64,000 nt of DNA from Conoideocrella luteorostrata. Its lineage: Eukaryota; Ascomycota; Sordariomycetes; Hypocreales; Clavicipitaceae. The notes below the pieces were generated by a model that had not been told where the DNA came from, searched no databases, and saw only the letters and a list, made by a program, of their open reading frames with translations. Positions within the stretch are counted from its first letter, which is position 1. Every line of letters starts with the position of its first letter. Shown one piece after another: positions 22,999 to 33,680 of the stretch. The stretch lies in NCBI GenBank assembly GCA_032433595.1, contig JASWJB010000061.1, positions 103,599 through 167,598 of the forward strand. The letters are read 5' to 3'. A program made the translations under genes and the position numbers.

Positions 22999-25500
22999 AT
23001 GTTCACAAAATTTGTGATGCCACAAGGGGCCGTGCTTTCCTCCGTGTCGGAAACCCAGAAGCCGCAATGGTCCTCGACGATCGTATCACAACCAACGCCT
23101 GATCAACATCACCAACAGCAGCGACGACGTAGAAGAAGTCAAGTAGCGAGGGCGTGTGAAAGGTGCCGCATCCACCGCATAAAGTGCGACACCTATCAGC
23201 CGTGCTCCAACTGTGCCAAGAAGGGAGAGCATTGCAGTAATGATGGCACACACGCCTCCCAAAAGTCCCCTGCACTGCCGCAGATATACCAAGAGGCCGA
23301 AAGACTTAAAAAGAGGGTGAAGAAGCTAGAGTTGGAGTTGCAAAAGGCTAGAGAGCTTGGGGAAGCGGATAGGGTCCAGGCTGCACAGTTGTTGTCTCTT
23401 TCTTCCGCCGAATTCGACATGGGGAGAACGACCGCCAACCTGGGCGACAGAAACGCTACCATGGTGTGGAAGGGAGTCTATGTCAGCACCAGGCGGTCTG
23501 CGCACGCCACCTGGTTCGGCCCTTCGTCTCTATTTTACTTCATTGGACGAATGGACGCATGTATGGACAGTTTTGTCCAGAAAAGGGTAGATAGGAAGTC
23601 CAGTGCTCTCAACACCGCAAGCAAGCTTCTTGATGCAGCCCACGATGCAACCACGAGCGAGGTGAATAGGGAGAATGAGCAGCAGCCGGAAGATTTCGAC
23701 TTGACGCCAACACAAGAGGCGTACTTTATAAACCTTTTCTGGCACTCCTATCATACGGTGTATCCCATCATCGACGAAAACGAGTTTAAAGAGCACTACC
23801 AGTCATTATGGACACCTGGAGTCACGAGACGAAGGTCGTCGGCACTTGTCGATATTGTTCTCGCGCTCTGCATACAGTACGGCGTGGCATTGCTACCGAG
23901 CTCGGAACGCGATCTCGACAGCAGTGTTGCAATGGCCGACGGTTATCGACATTATCGTCGTTGCCAGAAGTTGTTGGCGGACGAATATGAGAATCCTGCC
24001 ATCTCCACGCTTCAGTGCCAGATTCTCAGCGCAGTCTACTTCTGCGCCGGCTCTCAAACAAACATGGCCGATGGAGCCTGCGGCCTCGCCGTGCGGACGA
24101 GCTACATGCTCGGCCTGCATTTCGACCCACCAGAGTCTATGCCGCGACGAGATCAAGAGCTGCGGAGACGGACGTGGTGGACTTTGTATGTCTTGGAAAG
24201 CAAAATGGCCATGAAGCTGGGCCGTCCGTTCCTTCTCCCCCATGATTCCGACGTGATGTGTCGCCTACCGGCCGATGATCATAGTCTGGCTGCTCTTTCA
24301 AGCTTCAACTTTACGCCGTGGATTGGTGAATGCAGCTGGCTCACTTGGACGTTGTATAATACCAAGTTGGTGCTTGCCGCGCGTGCGGCACACACTGCCA
24401 TATACAGCCATGCTCCCAACAGGATGGGACTTGTAGCACATGAAAGGGGGCAGTCGGAGAGCGGGGACTCTCCAGAGCTACCAATGGTATGGGGAGATCC
24501 TCTGACTCTTGAATCATACGCTGAGTTGTTGGCCCCATATATGCAATCGCTTGAGGATTGGGCCAACAGCGTCCCCGATGCACTCACTCTGAAGCGCAAG
24601 GGCGGCAAATCCTTGTTAGATACCGATATGTCGAGTCCCGTGGATGTTCTGCTTGACCTACAAATAGAGAACTTTGCTCCACTGTGGCTTCAGCGTCAAC
24701 GTCTGCTCTTGGTACTAATGTATCATAACATCAACGTTAACATATGTCGGCCATTCATATCCTTCGTCATATCACCATGCCCGACACCTCTGGCAGATGG
24801 CCTGGCAGTTCGAAGCGCCAAACACGCCATCCTGCTGACACATATCATGCATCAGGCTCTGTGCAGCTTGTCTTCCGCGCCGTCTGTTCTGGCTGGTTGG
24901 CACGAGGCTTTCCAATGGCAGTGGAACGCAGCCATTACTCTCATCGGCTTCGTGCGGGCAATGCCACACGCCCAGCCTTTTGCTACATTTTCTGCCGCCC
25001 GCACCGCTATAGACCTGGCTATCACTGTTCTGGATGCTTTTGGGAGGACTTTAGACGTGGCTGTAACGGTAACGGACCTGGTGCGCGATCTGGCTGCAAG
25101 GGCGGATGTATTAGTTCCTCATGAACATGACTCCGCTATTTCTTTACCAAACGATGATCATATGCTGGCTCGAGAAGCCAGCTCCCAAGGGGCTACTGAC
25201 ATTTCGAATCAACCATTGTCCGATGCGGGGGTTTTTGATTACGGTGCGGAAATGTCTGCAGCACAGATGTCCGAGCAAGAGACGTACTCAGACATACTAA
25301 TAAACTGCAAGAACAACTTTCATATCGCCGGTAGCTCTAGTTCAACCACATTAGAGGAGTATTCTTCGGGTTCGGATAAAGAATATATAGCTGCGGTATC
25401 TCAAGGGAGCTTTGCCCCATCCTTTGACTCTCTTTTTGCAGCAGGTCAGCTTATATTAGGAGACGAGGACTGGTCTTTAATCTCTAGTCTAGGTACTTAA
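22999..25500 (+). CDS. Zn2Cys6 (Gal4-type) transcription factor
   Basis: Nuclear DNA-binding regulator of 833 residues in a single exon. The binuclear zinc cluster is C53-x2-C56-x6-C63-x5-C69-x2-C72-x6-C79 (ACERCRIHRIKCDTYQPCSN and KKGEHC), preceded by a Gln-rich then Arg-rich basic stretch (QQRRRRR). A coiled-coil-like linker lies at about 94-122 (EAERLKKRVKKLELELQKA). The middle-homology domain follows, with ATSxxxGLH-like SYMLGLHFDPPESMP and LRRRTWWTLYVLESKMAMKLGRP. The C-terminus is acidic and Ser-rich, as in activation domains. A second ATG lies at 23,017. Its distance from the GMC gene (3.3 kb) and the CCG-type repeats in the cluster promoters make it the candidate pathway regulator, but this is inferred. 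It could equally regulate the downstream alcohol dehydrogenase. Confidence 0.92.
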   Translation: MFTKFVMPQGAVLSSVSETQKPQWSSTIVSQPTPDQHHQQQRRRRRSQVARACERCRIHRIKCDTYQPCSNCAKKGEHCSNDGTHASQKSPALPQIYQEAERLKKRVKKLELELQKARELGEADRVQAAQLLSLSSAEFDMGRTTANLGDRNATMVWKGVYVSTRRSAHATWFGPSSLFYFIGRMDACMDSFVQKRVDRKSSALNTASKLLDAAHDATTSEVNRENEQQPEDFDLTPTQEAYFINLFWHSYHTVYPIIDENEFKEHYQSLWTPGVTRRRSSALVDIVLALCIQYGVALLPSSERDLDSSVAMADGYRHYRRCQKLLADEYENPAISTLQCQILSAVYFCAGSQTNMADGACGLAVRTSYMLGLHFDPPESMPRRDQELRRRTWWTLYVLESKMAMKLGRPFLLPHDSDVMCRLPADDHSLAALSSFNFTPWIGECSWLTWTLYNTKLVLAARAAHTAIYSHAPNRMGLVAHERGQSESGDSPELPMVWGDPLTLESYAELLAPYMQSLEDWANSVPDALTLKRKGGKSLLDTDMSSPVDVLLDLQIENFAPLWLQRQRLLLVLMYHNINVNICRPFISFVISPCPTPLADGLAVRSAKHAILLTHIMHQALCSLSSAPSVLAGWHEAFQWQWNAAITLIGFVRAMPHAQPFATFSAARTAIDLAITVLDAFGRTLDVAVTVTDLVRDLAARADVLVPHEHDSAISLPNDDHMLAREASSQGATDISNQPLSDAGVFDYGAEMSAAQMSEQETYSDILINCKNNFHIAGSSSSTTLEEYSSGSDKEYIAAVSQGSFAPSFDSLFAAGQLILGDEDWSLISSLGT

Positions 25501-27901
25501 TCTCACCTATGAGAAAGTCTTCCATCGTTTCAGGTCATCCCGGTTTGGCCGGGCGGGGCAGGATGAGTGCATTGCATTAGTTACTTAGTGATATCGTTTC
25601 ACTTAAGCCACCTGTGTTATAATCCTTTTAGAAATATTCTTATTAACTGTTTATTGATAATGCTTTTTACAGAAATATTCCTAAAAGAAGTTAGTTTACA
25701 ATGTTGTTGTACGGAATTATGCAGAATTCGGAAAAGTGGAATTAAATCCCTCGAACCTTCGCCGTCGCCGAAAGTTACATATGACCGACCATAGTAAATA
25801 TGTAGAATCTGTCTGTCAATAGAAATAAAAAACTAGTTCAAGCCATGGATTTTTTCCATAACGGATGGAATAGAAATAATGGGAAAATATCGAATCAAAT
25901 GAATTCAAGAAGGTATGAAGGAAACCCGAAGTTAGCGGGACGTAGAAGAGAGAATAAGGTAAATTTACGTCAAATTAAATAGTGTAAGGCGCTGTGGCCC
26001 AGATTGGTTCACTGTTGCATAGGCCTTGGCCTTATAAGCAAGTGTAAGGTGCAGTACAAGCGGCTGCTTGTACCGGTAAATCTTTTGAGGTTTATTGGTG
26101 TAGTGGGCACACCTTCCTATTGCATTACAAATAGAAACATAGGAAAATATGCCGCCGAAAGAGATCGATGTGCTGCAGCTGCTTCTAACGACTATAAAAC
26201 CAGGCAAAATAATTTCTTGTTTGTACACCAGCTGCGCCAGATCGTAGCATTGCGGTTTGTAAGCTGTATAGATTAATAATAACGTAGTATTTATCTTTTA
26301 GTAATCCACACATTAGTAAAGCTGAATGAGCCTGGATTTATATGTTTACTTCTAGAAACGGTCACTTGCAGCTATAATGACCGCTTGAAACGCCTTTGTG
26401 CGACGTTAAACCCTGACAAACTGCAGAATTATCGGAGCGTCCGCGAGTTAATCCTGTATCTCTATATTGACTAGCCACCGTAATTTGATAGCGTAGCATT
26501 GCTGCATAATACGTTTTATTTGTCAGTATTAGTTATATTAAGGCTCTGATATTCGAGACTAATCCTAATTATTAATGCTGGATAGACTACACAAACGACA
26601 AAATACTACAAAAGTGTATATACTTTTATATCGGAAAAGACCGAAAATGAAATCCTGCAAAGCACGGATAATACTGAAGTTACCACATGAGATAGCAACT
26701 AAAATTAGAGACGTGGCTAATGTTGGATATCAAGGATCAACTTGCGTCTGCAGAAATTATTTACTAGAAGCATCTGTGGAAAGTGGAAACTGCAAAGATT
26801 GCGAGGAATAATGGTGGAGCTACAAATTGCGGGAATTCCAGGGAGGTTCGAGGAGAGGTTTCAACTGTTTAGACTATCATGGGTGCAATAATTATACATG
26901 GCTCCTGGTTCGTAATTATATACCACCCGAACCTTTGTTTGGTTGTTAAAGCAGACAGAATTTTAACGCAGGTTTTAATATACTGCAACGTTCAGCCGAG
27001 CATATCGGTTACAGTAAAAAAACAATTAATCGTAGCTGAATACGTATGATAATTATCGAAGCCCTGCAGCTCTTAAAAAAAATTTACATCCAATTTAGCT
27101 CGAAGATTCTCGTGTTGAGCTGCGGCTAGGTATAGGGTAGGATAGAAATCTTGGAGAGGTTCCCTCGAAGAACGAAAAAGCAACTTCGGAGAAGAATATT
27201 ACAAGTGAATTTGTCCCAAAAAAATTCAGCAAAGCGTGAAACTACACACTAATGGCGTGAATAATGCGTTTTATACAGCCCGTGACAGAATTTAATGCGC
27301 CCGTATTTGAGGAGGCTATCGAATCGTTTCACTAAACCTCTTCCAAATGAGATTCAATGGTGACGCTCGGGGAGAGCTCCGGAATAACTCCGGAGGAACT
27401 CCGGGTGTAACTCGAATAACCGGCAAAGACTTTATTGGGAGGGATTTATAATTGCCGTAAAAGGGCGTCTGGATGAAGACGGGAGTAAGGGAAGATATTA
27501 CGGAGTTCTCTTTCTCGGAGTTTCGCGGCTTGGGCTCACATTAGTAAGGCCCATATTTGTAATGATTGGAGTTACTCCTATTGGCCAGCCGTCCCACATG
27601 TAAACGCCTCGCCTTGGGGAGGCAGTAGAAAAAGTGGAGTAGTAATGGCTGGATCGGAGTTGCTCCTGTTTACTAATATGATTGCTGTGAGGCAAGTATG
27701 TGACCGTAAAGGAGTTTTAGGGTTACATTATTTATATGCTGTCTTTGATCCCGATGTTTGGTTTTGTGTATCACTGCATGAATTGCTTTTACATGTGCCA
27801 TTGATTTCAGAACCTCTCCCGTTAACAAACCAACCAGCCGCCCACTTTGGCAAACCACCCGTTTTAGATTCGAAGTCTAACCTTGCATTTACCAGCCCAG
27901 A
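25501..27901. other. AT-rich gene-poor stretch, probably decayed repeat DNA
   Basis: No domain could be recognised in any frame. A 78-codon frame at 26,575-26,811 has a short Cys-rich end but no family match. Near 27,375-27,415 there are three closely spaced AACTCCGG-like units. The final part must contain the promoter of the alcohol dehydrogenase. Confidence 0.45.
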
Positions 27902-29165
27902 ATGCCTACGTTCACCGTTTTCAAGGGGAGCAAAGACGGCTCCCTCAAGAAGAGTACTACTACAAAGCCTGATGAGTTAAAGGGGGATTATGTCCTAGTC
28001 AGGATCACGGCCTCTGGCCTTTGTGGAACGGGTAAGTCGTGAACCAAAATAGAACGGCTGAAAGGTGACCAGACTAACATATCTTACCTCTTATAGACCT
28101 TCATTATGTAAGTTTCGGGAGGGGATGAGAGGGGATGACAGTCTACTGGAGTGGATAGTAGCCTAGCTGCTCTGTACGATTATTGACACCACTGCGATAA
28201 TGTGTAGACATCTCAAGATATGGTGCTTGGCCACGAAGGCGTGGGTGTTGTTGAGCGCGTCGGCCCGGACGTCAAGAACCTCAAGAAAGGTGACCGCGTT
28301 GGTTGGGGTTACGAAGTCGACAGTTGCGGTACCTGTGGAGAGTGCCTCTCCGGTGACGAGACCTTCTGCCATGCGCGAGCCCTGTACGGCGAGGCCAATT
28401 TTGACCAAGGCAGTTTTGCATCGCAAGCAATATGGCGCGAGTCATTCTTACATCTGATCCCTGCCGGCATGTCTGATGAGTCCGCTGCCCCATTGGTACG
28501 TCATTGCCTCCACGCTTTGTCTTGCCCCCCGTCTTGCATCCTTCTTGCATACTTACTTAACCCACACAATAATATCCTGGTAAATGTTAACAAGATACCA
28601 GCAATGTGGTGGTGCTACCATATTTACGGCCCTTCAAGGTGTCGCTGCAGGCGATACTGTCGGGATCATGGGTGTTGGCGGCCTCGGCCACATCGCCATC
28701 CAGTTTGCCGCAAAGCTGGGCTGCCGCGTTGTTGTATTTTCTAGCAGCGACGCGAAAAAACAGCAAGCCTTTGATCTTGGTGCGCACGAATTCATCGCCA
28801 CCAAGGGAGCCAAAAAGCTCGAGACCGCAAACCTGCTAAACCGCCTTCTGGTCACCGCGGCTGCTCAGCCTGCTTGGGATCTAATCCTGCCGATCATGGC
28901 GGCCAAGTCTATTATATATCCACTCTCTGTCTCAGATGCGCCATTCAAAATTCCATACATGCCGCTCATTTTCAAAGGTATTAGCGTGCAGGGTTCACTT
29001 GTAGCGACACGCAGCGTTCATCGCAAGATGCTTGAATTTGCGGCCTTCCATGACATTAAACCTATTGTCGAGAAGTATCCGATGACGGAAGAAGGCATTA
29101 AGAGGGCCCTAGAGAGGCTAGAGGAAGGCAAGGTGATATTCCGAGCGGTGATGATTAATTCATGA
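27902..29165 (+). CDS. Zinc-dependent alcohol dehydrogenase (MDR family)
   Basis: NAD(P)-dependent interconversion of an alcohol and an aldehyde or ketone. Exons 27902-28031, 28097-28107, 28208-28495 and 28602-29165 give 330 residues. The second exon is only 11 nt (ACCTTCATTAT) and supplies the end of the catalytic GLCGTDLHY motif. Catalytic zinc ligands Cys41, His56-Glu57 (LGHEGVG) and Cys145 (QCGG) are present, as are all four structural zinc cysteines (87, 90, 93, 101). The Rossmann motif GVGGLG is at 167-172. The protein is slightly shorter than the 340-350 usual for the family, mainly between the first two zinc ligands, but many fungal members share that spacing. Cytosolic. It lies 2.4 kb beyond the transcription factor, and its membership in the cluster is uncertain. 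Confidence 0.88.
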
Positions 29166-30638
29166 ATCTAGGCGCTGCTATGGAGAGGTGAGAAAGGGGA
29201 TGTTTTGGGCATGTACTAAGACGCGATGGTGGGAGGTTGGGTCGTTTATGCTTTTCTTTGCCTTTAAAAGAAAGAAACTATCCTGTATATGATTCTGCAT
29301 TTTCTCCTCACAAATAGATCCATAGAGTCCAAAATCAATATTAGAGAGCTTCCTTCATTGCTGCTTATTTATATTTTACTGCGAGGAGCTGGTTAAGTCG
29401 CCTTAGATGATATGGAATTTTTCGAATGCACGAAGTTGGTACCTAGAATGATACATAAACAAGCGATAGCATCGGTAACTCTGCATCTGGCTGCAATGAG
29501 GCGCCTGTTGGGTCAGGTGGAATAAGGCCTACACCTCTAGGAGTTTGCTTGATTTTTTTGCTTCCCCATCATTATGATTTTAAGCGCGGCGTAAAAGAAT
29601 AGTAGCAAGTCAGACTCTTGGATAACCAGAATCTGCGCTGCTATCAGCCCTTCAATTTCTCGACCATAGGCCCCCTGTAGCGGCCCAAGACGCCCAAAAT
29701 TTGACGGCTGGAGAGTACGTGATCAATAAGCAGGCATAAAGAGCGTAATAGTATTATATTCCTGGTGGAATAGCTCGAATCTGTGAAGAGGTGGCTCTGG
29801 TGCCTGGTCATAATTAGAAGACAACATGCCGTACAAGGCCGCGGCCGTTTTGTGCTGGATTTGTCTAGTGAGATGCTATACTCAGTGTCACAGGACGTGC
29901 CAAAGACTAGATATCCGGCGTGGCCGAGTCCTATCTAGAGTTTAAGCCAGGTATTTAACTAGACTGGCGATAGCTTTGGTCACACTGACGATGACCTCAA
30001 TTAGATAGCTGGAATCCAGGCGTAAATAGCAGTCTAATTCCTCGTCAAGATAGCTAAAATACAAGGGCAATTCCACTGAATCACGACATCCCCTTCCATA
30101 GCTGCTCACATTCTGGCACTCAACATGTATGCTGTTGGTTTTGTCTTGTGTGTTGAATTCTCGTAGTGCGAGTAGGTTCATAAAGCAATCCACAAAAGCG
30201 AGGTTTACGTGATGTAATATCCTCGCTCATTGTGTGTTCCTGGCATTCTGTTCTCCTACTCCTAGTATCATGGCATCACCTTCAAGTATGCCTCCCTCGT
30301 GGCGGCCGCGAGGAAGCAGTTCAAAGACGTCGATGTTTCTACTATAAATGCATTGTATCCAGAAGCTGCAGCAACCTCAGCCCACTCTAGACAAAGCACG
30401 AGCGACTTCATGCCTGCCATTTAAAACACGCCAACATCTGTTAATATATTTGGTTCAATTTAGAAAATGTACTGACTTGTGATCTATACCGAAAAGCGAC
30501 CCTGAAGATGACTTAGTCTGCGAGCAGACCCAGGCGCAATCTCTTTGATCCACGCGGGTGCTATAAACCCAGCGCTCACGGGCGCCGTGAAAACTCTGCT
30601 GCTTTTTTTACCGCATGCTACAGGAATGGCCTGCAGCT
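29166..30638. other. intergenic, no supported gene
   Basis: Converging gene ends. A minus-strand frame at 29,942-30,193 (83 codons, GTG-initiated) has protein-like composition (LPLYFSYLDEELDC) but no recognised family and no ATG at its start. It could be an exon of a lost gene. Nothing else seen. Confidence 0.4.
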
Positions 30639-31283
30639 CTATTGGTGACATTTATCCTTGCCATTGTTGGCCAGGTGGCGCACGTAGAAAGTCCCCTCGA
30701 CCTCGACAATATCATCCTCATTTAGACGATCAACTTCGATAATTGTTCGTGGTGGATATCTCGACTTGTCGTCGCCCCAAAGCTCAACCTGCACCTGGTT
30801 GCATAATGGCCGGTACCTGTACATGTCGGTCGTGTAGACGACCAAGCGGACACAGGAGAAGACATCGGCGCCTACCATCGCCGCGAGCGCCGCCATATTT
30901 TGGTATGCCAGACGAATGCGGGGAAGGCCGACGGGGGCGAGGGTGCTATTTTCTCGAAAGATGCCGCGCATACCTATAGCAGAGCAGAGGGACAATTGAG
31001 CAAGCCACAGTATTGACGCGGAGCGGTTTCGGGAACACCCGCAGTTAGTTACTGCAGGCGTCGCGCGGCAGAGCAACGTACCGGCAATGTATAGGACGTC
31101 TCCTGCCTGAGACATCAGGCTCCAGGGCCCCGTTGCGTTGAAAAAGTCCGCGGGGTTGTATATTGAAACTCCTGAGCTGGAAGTATAATTTGGCTGAAGC
31201 GCAGTTTCTTTCACTACCTCGGACTGCGCAGCATCAGCCGCGAGCCCGAGCAAAGGCGCAAGGAAAATAGCTGGAAGGCGCAT
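30639..31283 (-). CDS. RidA/YjgF/UK114 family protein with signal peptide
   Basis: RidA proteins hydrolyse reactive enamine/imine intermediates; related members act in catabolism and natural-product pathways. Two exons (31283-31082 and 30973-30639, 108-bp intron with GTACGT donor) give 178 residues. An N-terminal hydrophobic segment (PAIFLAPLLGLAADAA) after Arg2 looks like a cleavable signal peptide. The RidA fold motifs follow: VLYIAGMRGI across the splice junction, RIRLAYQNMAALAAMVGAD, and PPRTIIEVDRL with Arg143, the residue that holds the substrate carboxylate. EVEGTF with Glu160 closes the site. Secretion of a RidA domain is unusual. The strand is shared with the peptidase downstream (330-bp gap). 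The partner enzyme is unknown. Confidence 0.87.
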   Translation of the reverse strand: MRLPAIFLAPLLGLAADAAQSEVVKETALQPNYTSSSGVSIYNPADFFNATGPWSLMSQAGDVLYIAGTLLCRATPAVTNCGCSRNRSASILWLAQLSLCSAIGMRGIFRENSTLAPVGLPRIRLAYQNMAALAAMVGADVFSCVRLVVYTTDMYRYRPLCNQVQVELWGDDKSRYPPRTIIEVDRLNEDDIVEVEGTFYVRHLANNGKDKCHQ

Positions 31284-31613
31284 AATGCTGTGGAATGGCC
31301 GTGCTTGTTCAGATCAAGCTGGGATGGCGGGGGGTTTGCACGTCTAATCACTGTCTGTACGGGGCACTCCGTGCGGAGTAGGCTTACCACCTACCCCCAG
31401 CGAGCACGATAGCCTATGACGCAGTGCACCGTCTGCGCACTAACGACTTTCATCATGCTCCAGCGTGCCGAGGCTGGCCGTGTTCGTTCTTCGCCAGGTT
31501 CGGCATTAGTGCTATGATTTTCCACACGTAGGCAATCATCGCGAGTGCGTGGTATTATGTGACGAAAGATGGGAGACAAAAGTATAGTATTTCTGCATCT
31601 CCCACACAACTAG
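31284..31613. other. 330-bp gap holding the RidA-like gene promoter
   Basis: Between the RidA-family start codon and S9 peptidase start lies the peptidase gene on the same strand; this gap separates the RidA-like gene's start from the peptidase 3' end. No coding signal seen. Confidence 0.4.
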
Positions 31614-33680
31614 TTATCTCAGTGCCAATTGGGCCTTTTCCGGTCCAGGACCGATATACGTATCGCACCACCTCCCAATTCTCTCCAGCATGTCTATCCA
31701 AAACCTCTGCGGCTTCGGGACATGGCCCTCGCCGGGGTACGCCACAAATTCGCACGGAAGACCATGAGCCCTGAGTGCACGACGAAAGCCTTGGCCCTGC
31801 GTGAATGGGCAGCGATCGTCCATATCGCCATGCAGGATAAGCATTGGAGGGATGACAATCTCCCCACGGCGCCTCGATTCTTCCACGGCGCCCGCTACCT
31901 CCCAGATTGCGCTTCCCTGTCGTGCGCGTGTATCATCGGGGCTCTGGTTCCAGGCTGCAAGGCCGCCGCTCAGCTCGATCTCGTACGTGGAGCCCAAATC
32001 ACCTGTCAGGACAAGGCTCTCCAGGTCGCAGACGCCAGCGCCCGCGACGGCCGCATTAAAGCGCCAGCCAAGGTCATGTAATCCGTTGCGGACGCTGCAC
32101 AAGTAGGTCAACAGGCCACCCTGACTCCAGCCGCCAACCATCAGCCTCTTGCCGTCGGCGAAACCCTTCTGGACGGCGTTGTCCGTGACGCTTACAATGT
32201 CTGCGTAGTCATACTTGCCCTGGCCGCCCATGCTGTACGAACCAAATGTCTCGCCCCTCCCGCTGGAACCGCGATACTGGGGCAGCAGCACACCGTAGCC
32301 CTTTGAGAGGACGAATGGCGACCAGTGCAAAAAGTAGGCATCAAAGGTGGCGCAGTTGCGAGTTGTTGGCCCTCCGTGTATCATGACAAAGGTCGGGATG
32401 GGCTCTTTTGGTATGCCGTTGGGGCCGACCATGGCCGTGGGAGTCAGGTACAGCCCGTCAAGCTCGACCTGTCCGTCCGACGACTGGCAGGTGAGTATCG
32501 TGCACGACCCAAACGACTGTCCTTCAAGGGCCCTGCCGTGATCAGACAGCTTAGTGTCGCTATGTCCCTCTTTCACGATAAATACTTCGTAGGTGCTGTT
32601 AATGCTGGACAGGGACGCAGCCAGAGTAGGACTTTCATTGCTGGGGTCCCAAAAAATGTCCCACACCCAGATCTCCGTGTCTGTTTTATTGAAGAAGTCA
32701 CGACCACCGACCTCGCTAATGACGCTGGATAGCCTCACTGCGCGGTTTACCAGAAGTTTGTCGCCCGCCACAACCAGGTCCTCGGCGTCATCCTGCTCGC
32801 CACATGCAATCTTGACGTATTTCGGCGAGGCGTCCGTGGGGTCGACGACATACACAGCTTTCCCCCCAGAGTCTTTATCCTCCGGTGTGCCGCTGATGTA
32901 GTAAATCTTGCCATCAGGTGCCCAGGTCAGATTCGTCAGCTCGTTCATCATCGTACACAGATCCCGCACTTCGCCTGTTTCGACGTTGACAATGGAAATA
33001 GTGGTGCCAGTGAGCATCGGTTCCTCAATTTCCGGGTTCTTACTACTCTCAAACACAATTTTCTTCCCGTCGGCGCTCCAGGAAAAATCCGTAATGTGTC
33101 GATCGCCACCAACAAGGGCTTTTGTCTCCTTGGTCTTCACATCCACAAGCCGCAGTCGGGCGTACTCCCATCGCTCCCCCCAGACCTCTGGGTCGGGCTC
33201 ATCATCGTCATCTTTTTGCTTGCGCTCCTCACTCTTCTCATCTGCGGAAATATAGGCGACTGTCTCCCCACTAGGAGAAAAGGCAAAAGTGTCGATTTCC
33301 TCGGCGTTATCAGCAGGCGTTATGGCGGTCGCGTCTCCACCGTCTAGGCGCAGCAGCCAAATAGCAGAGCTTTGGCCCGGATTGAAGCGGTCGGACAGAA
33401 AGGCCACGCGATTGCCGTCCGGATGCCAGGTGGGTGTCGTGTCGTCAAACAAGCCCGATGTAAGTTGGCGCGATGAGCCGGGACTTGAACTCGATGCCAG
33501 CCACAAGGTGGAAACGTGATTCTTGCCCTTGCGATGGCCCACCGCAAGGCTCGTCGAGTAGAGCACATTTTGTCCGTTTGGGGAGAACTTAATCATCTTG
33601 GGTATCTCCAGGTCGCAAAGGGTCTGGGCCATTTTCTTATCGAACGCCATCGCCGAGGCGTTATTTCTGCCTTGAGCCAT
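31614..33680 (-). CDS. S9 family serine peptidase (prolyl oligopeptidase / acylaminoacyl-peptidase type)
   Basis: Oligopeptide hydrolase of 688 residues, one exon. The ATG at 33,680 (MAQGRNN) is the first in frame; the frame extends upstream only through a GTG. The N-terminal two thirds form a beta-propeller with repeated WxPDG/WSADGKKI-like blades (KFSPNGQNVLYST, TWHPDGNRVAFLSDR, DFSWSADGKKIVFES, LTWAPDGKIYYIS). The C-terminal alpha/beta-hydrolase has IHGGPTTR (oxyanion region), nucleophile Ser519 in GGWSQGG, Asp621/622 in HGDMDDRCPF and His653 in PGEGHVP. The propeller contains a long acidic/Lys loop (about 148-166). No signal peptide, so probably cytosolic. It is preceded by a gene desert and followed by the RidA-like gene. 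A general peptide-turnover role is most likely. Confidence 0.9.
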   Translation of the reverse strand: MAQGRNNASAMAFDKKMAQTLCDLEIPKMIKFSPNGQNVLYSTSLAVGHRKGKNHVSTLWLASSSSPGSSRQLTSGLFDDTTPTWHPDGNRVAFLSDRFNPGQSSAIWLLRLDGGDATAITPADNAEEIDTFAFSPSGETVAYISADEKSEERKQKDDDDEPDPEVWGERWEYARLRLVDVKTKETKALVGGDRHITDFSWSADGKKIVFESSKNPEIEEPMLTGTTISIVNVETGEVRDLCTMMNELTNLTWAPDGKIYYISGTPEDKDSGGKAVYVVDPTDASPKYVKIACGEQDDAEDLVVAGDKLLVNRAVRLSSVISEVGGRDFFNKTDTEIWVWDIFWDPSNESPTLAASLSSINSTYEVFIVKEGHSDTKLSDHGRALEGQSFGSCTILTCQSSDGQVELDGLYLTPTAMVGPNGIPKEPIPTFVMIHGGPTTRNCATFDAYFLHWSPFVLSKGYGVLLPQYRGSSGRGETFGSYSMGGQGKYDYADIVSVTDNAVQKGFADGKRLMVGGWSQGGLLTYLCSVRNGLHDLGWRFNAAVAGAGVCDLESLVLTGDLGSTYEIELSGGLAAWNQSPDDTRARQGSAIWEVAGAVEESRRRGEIVIPPMLILHGDMDDRCPFTQGQGFRRALRAHGLPCEFVAYPGEGHVPKPQRFWIDMLERIGRWCDTYIGPGPEKAQLALR

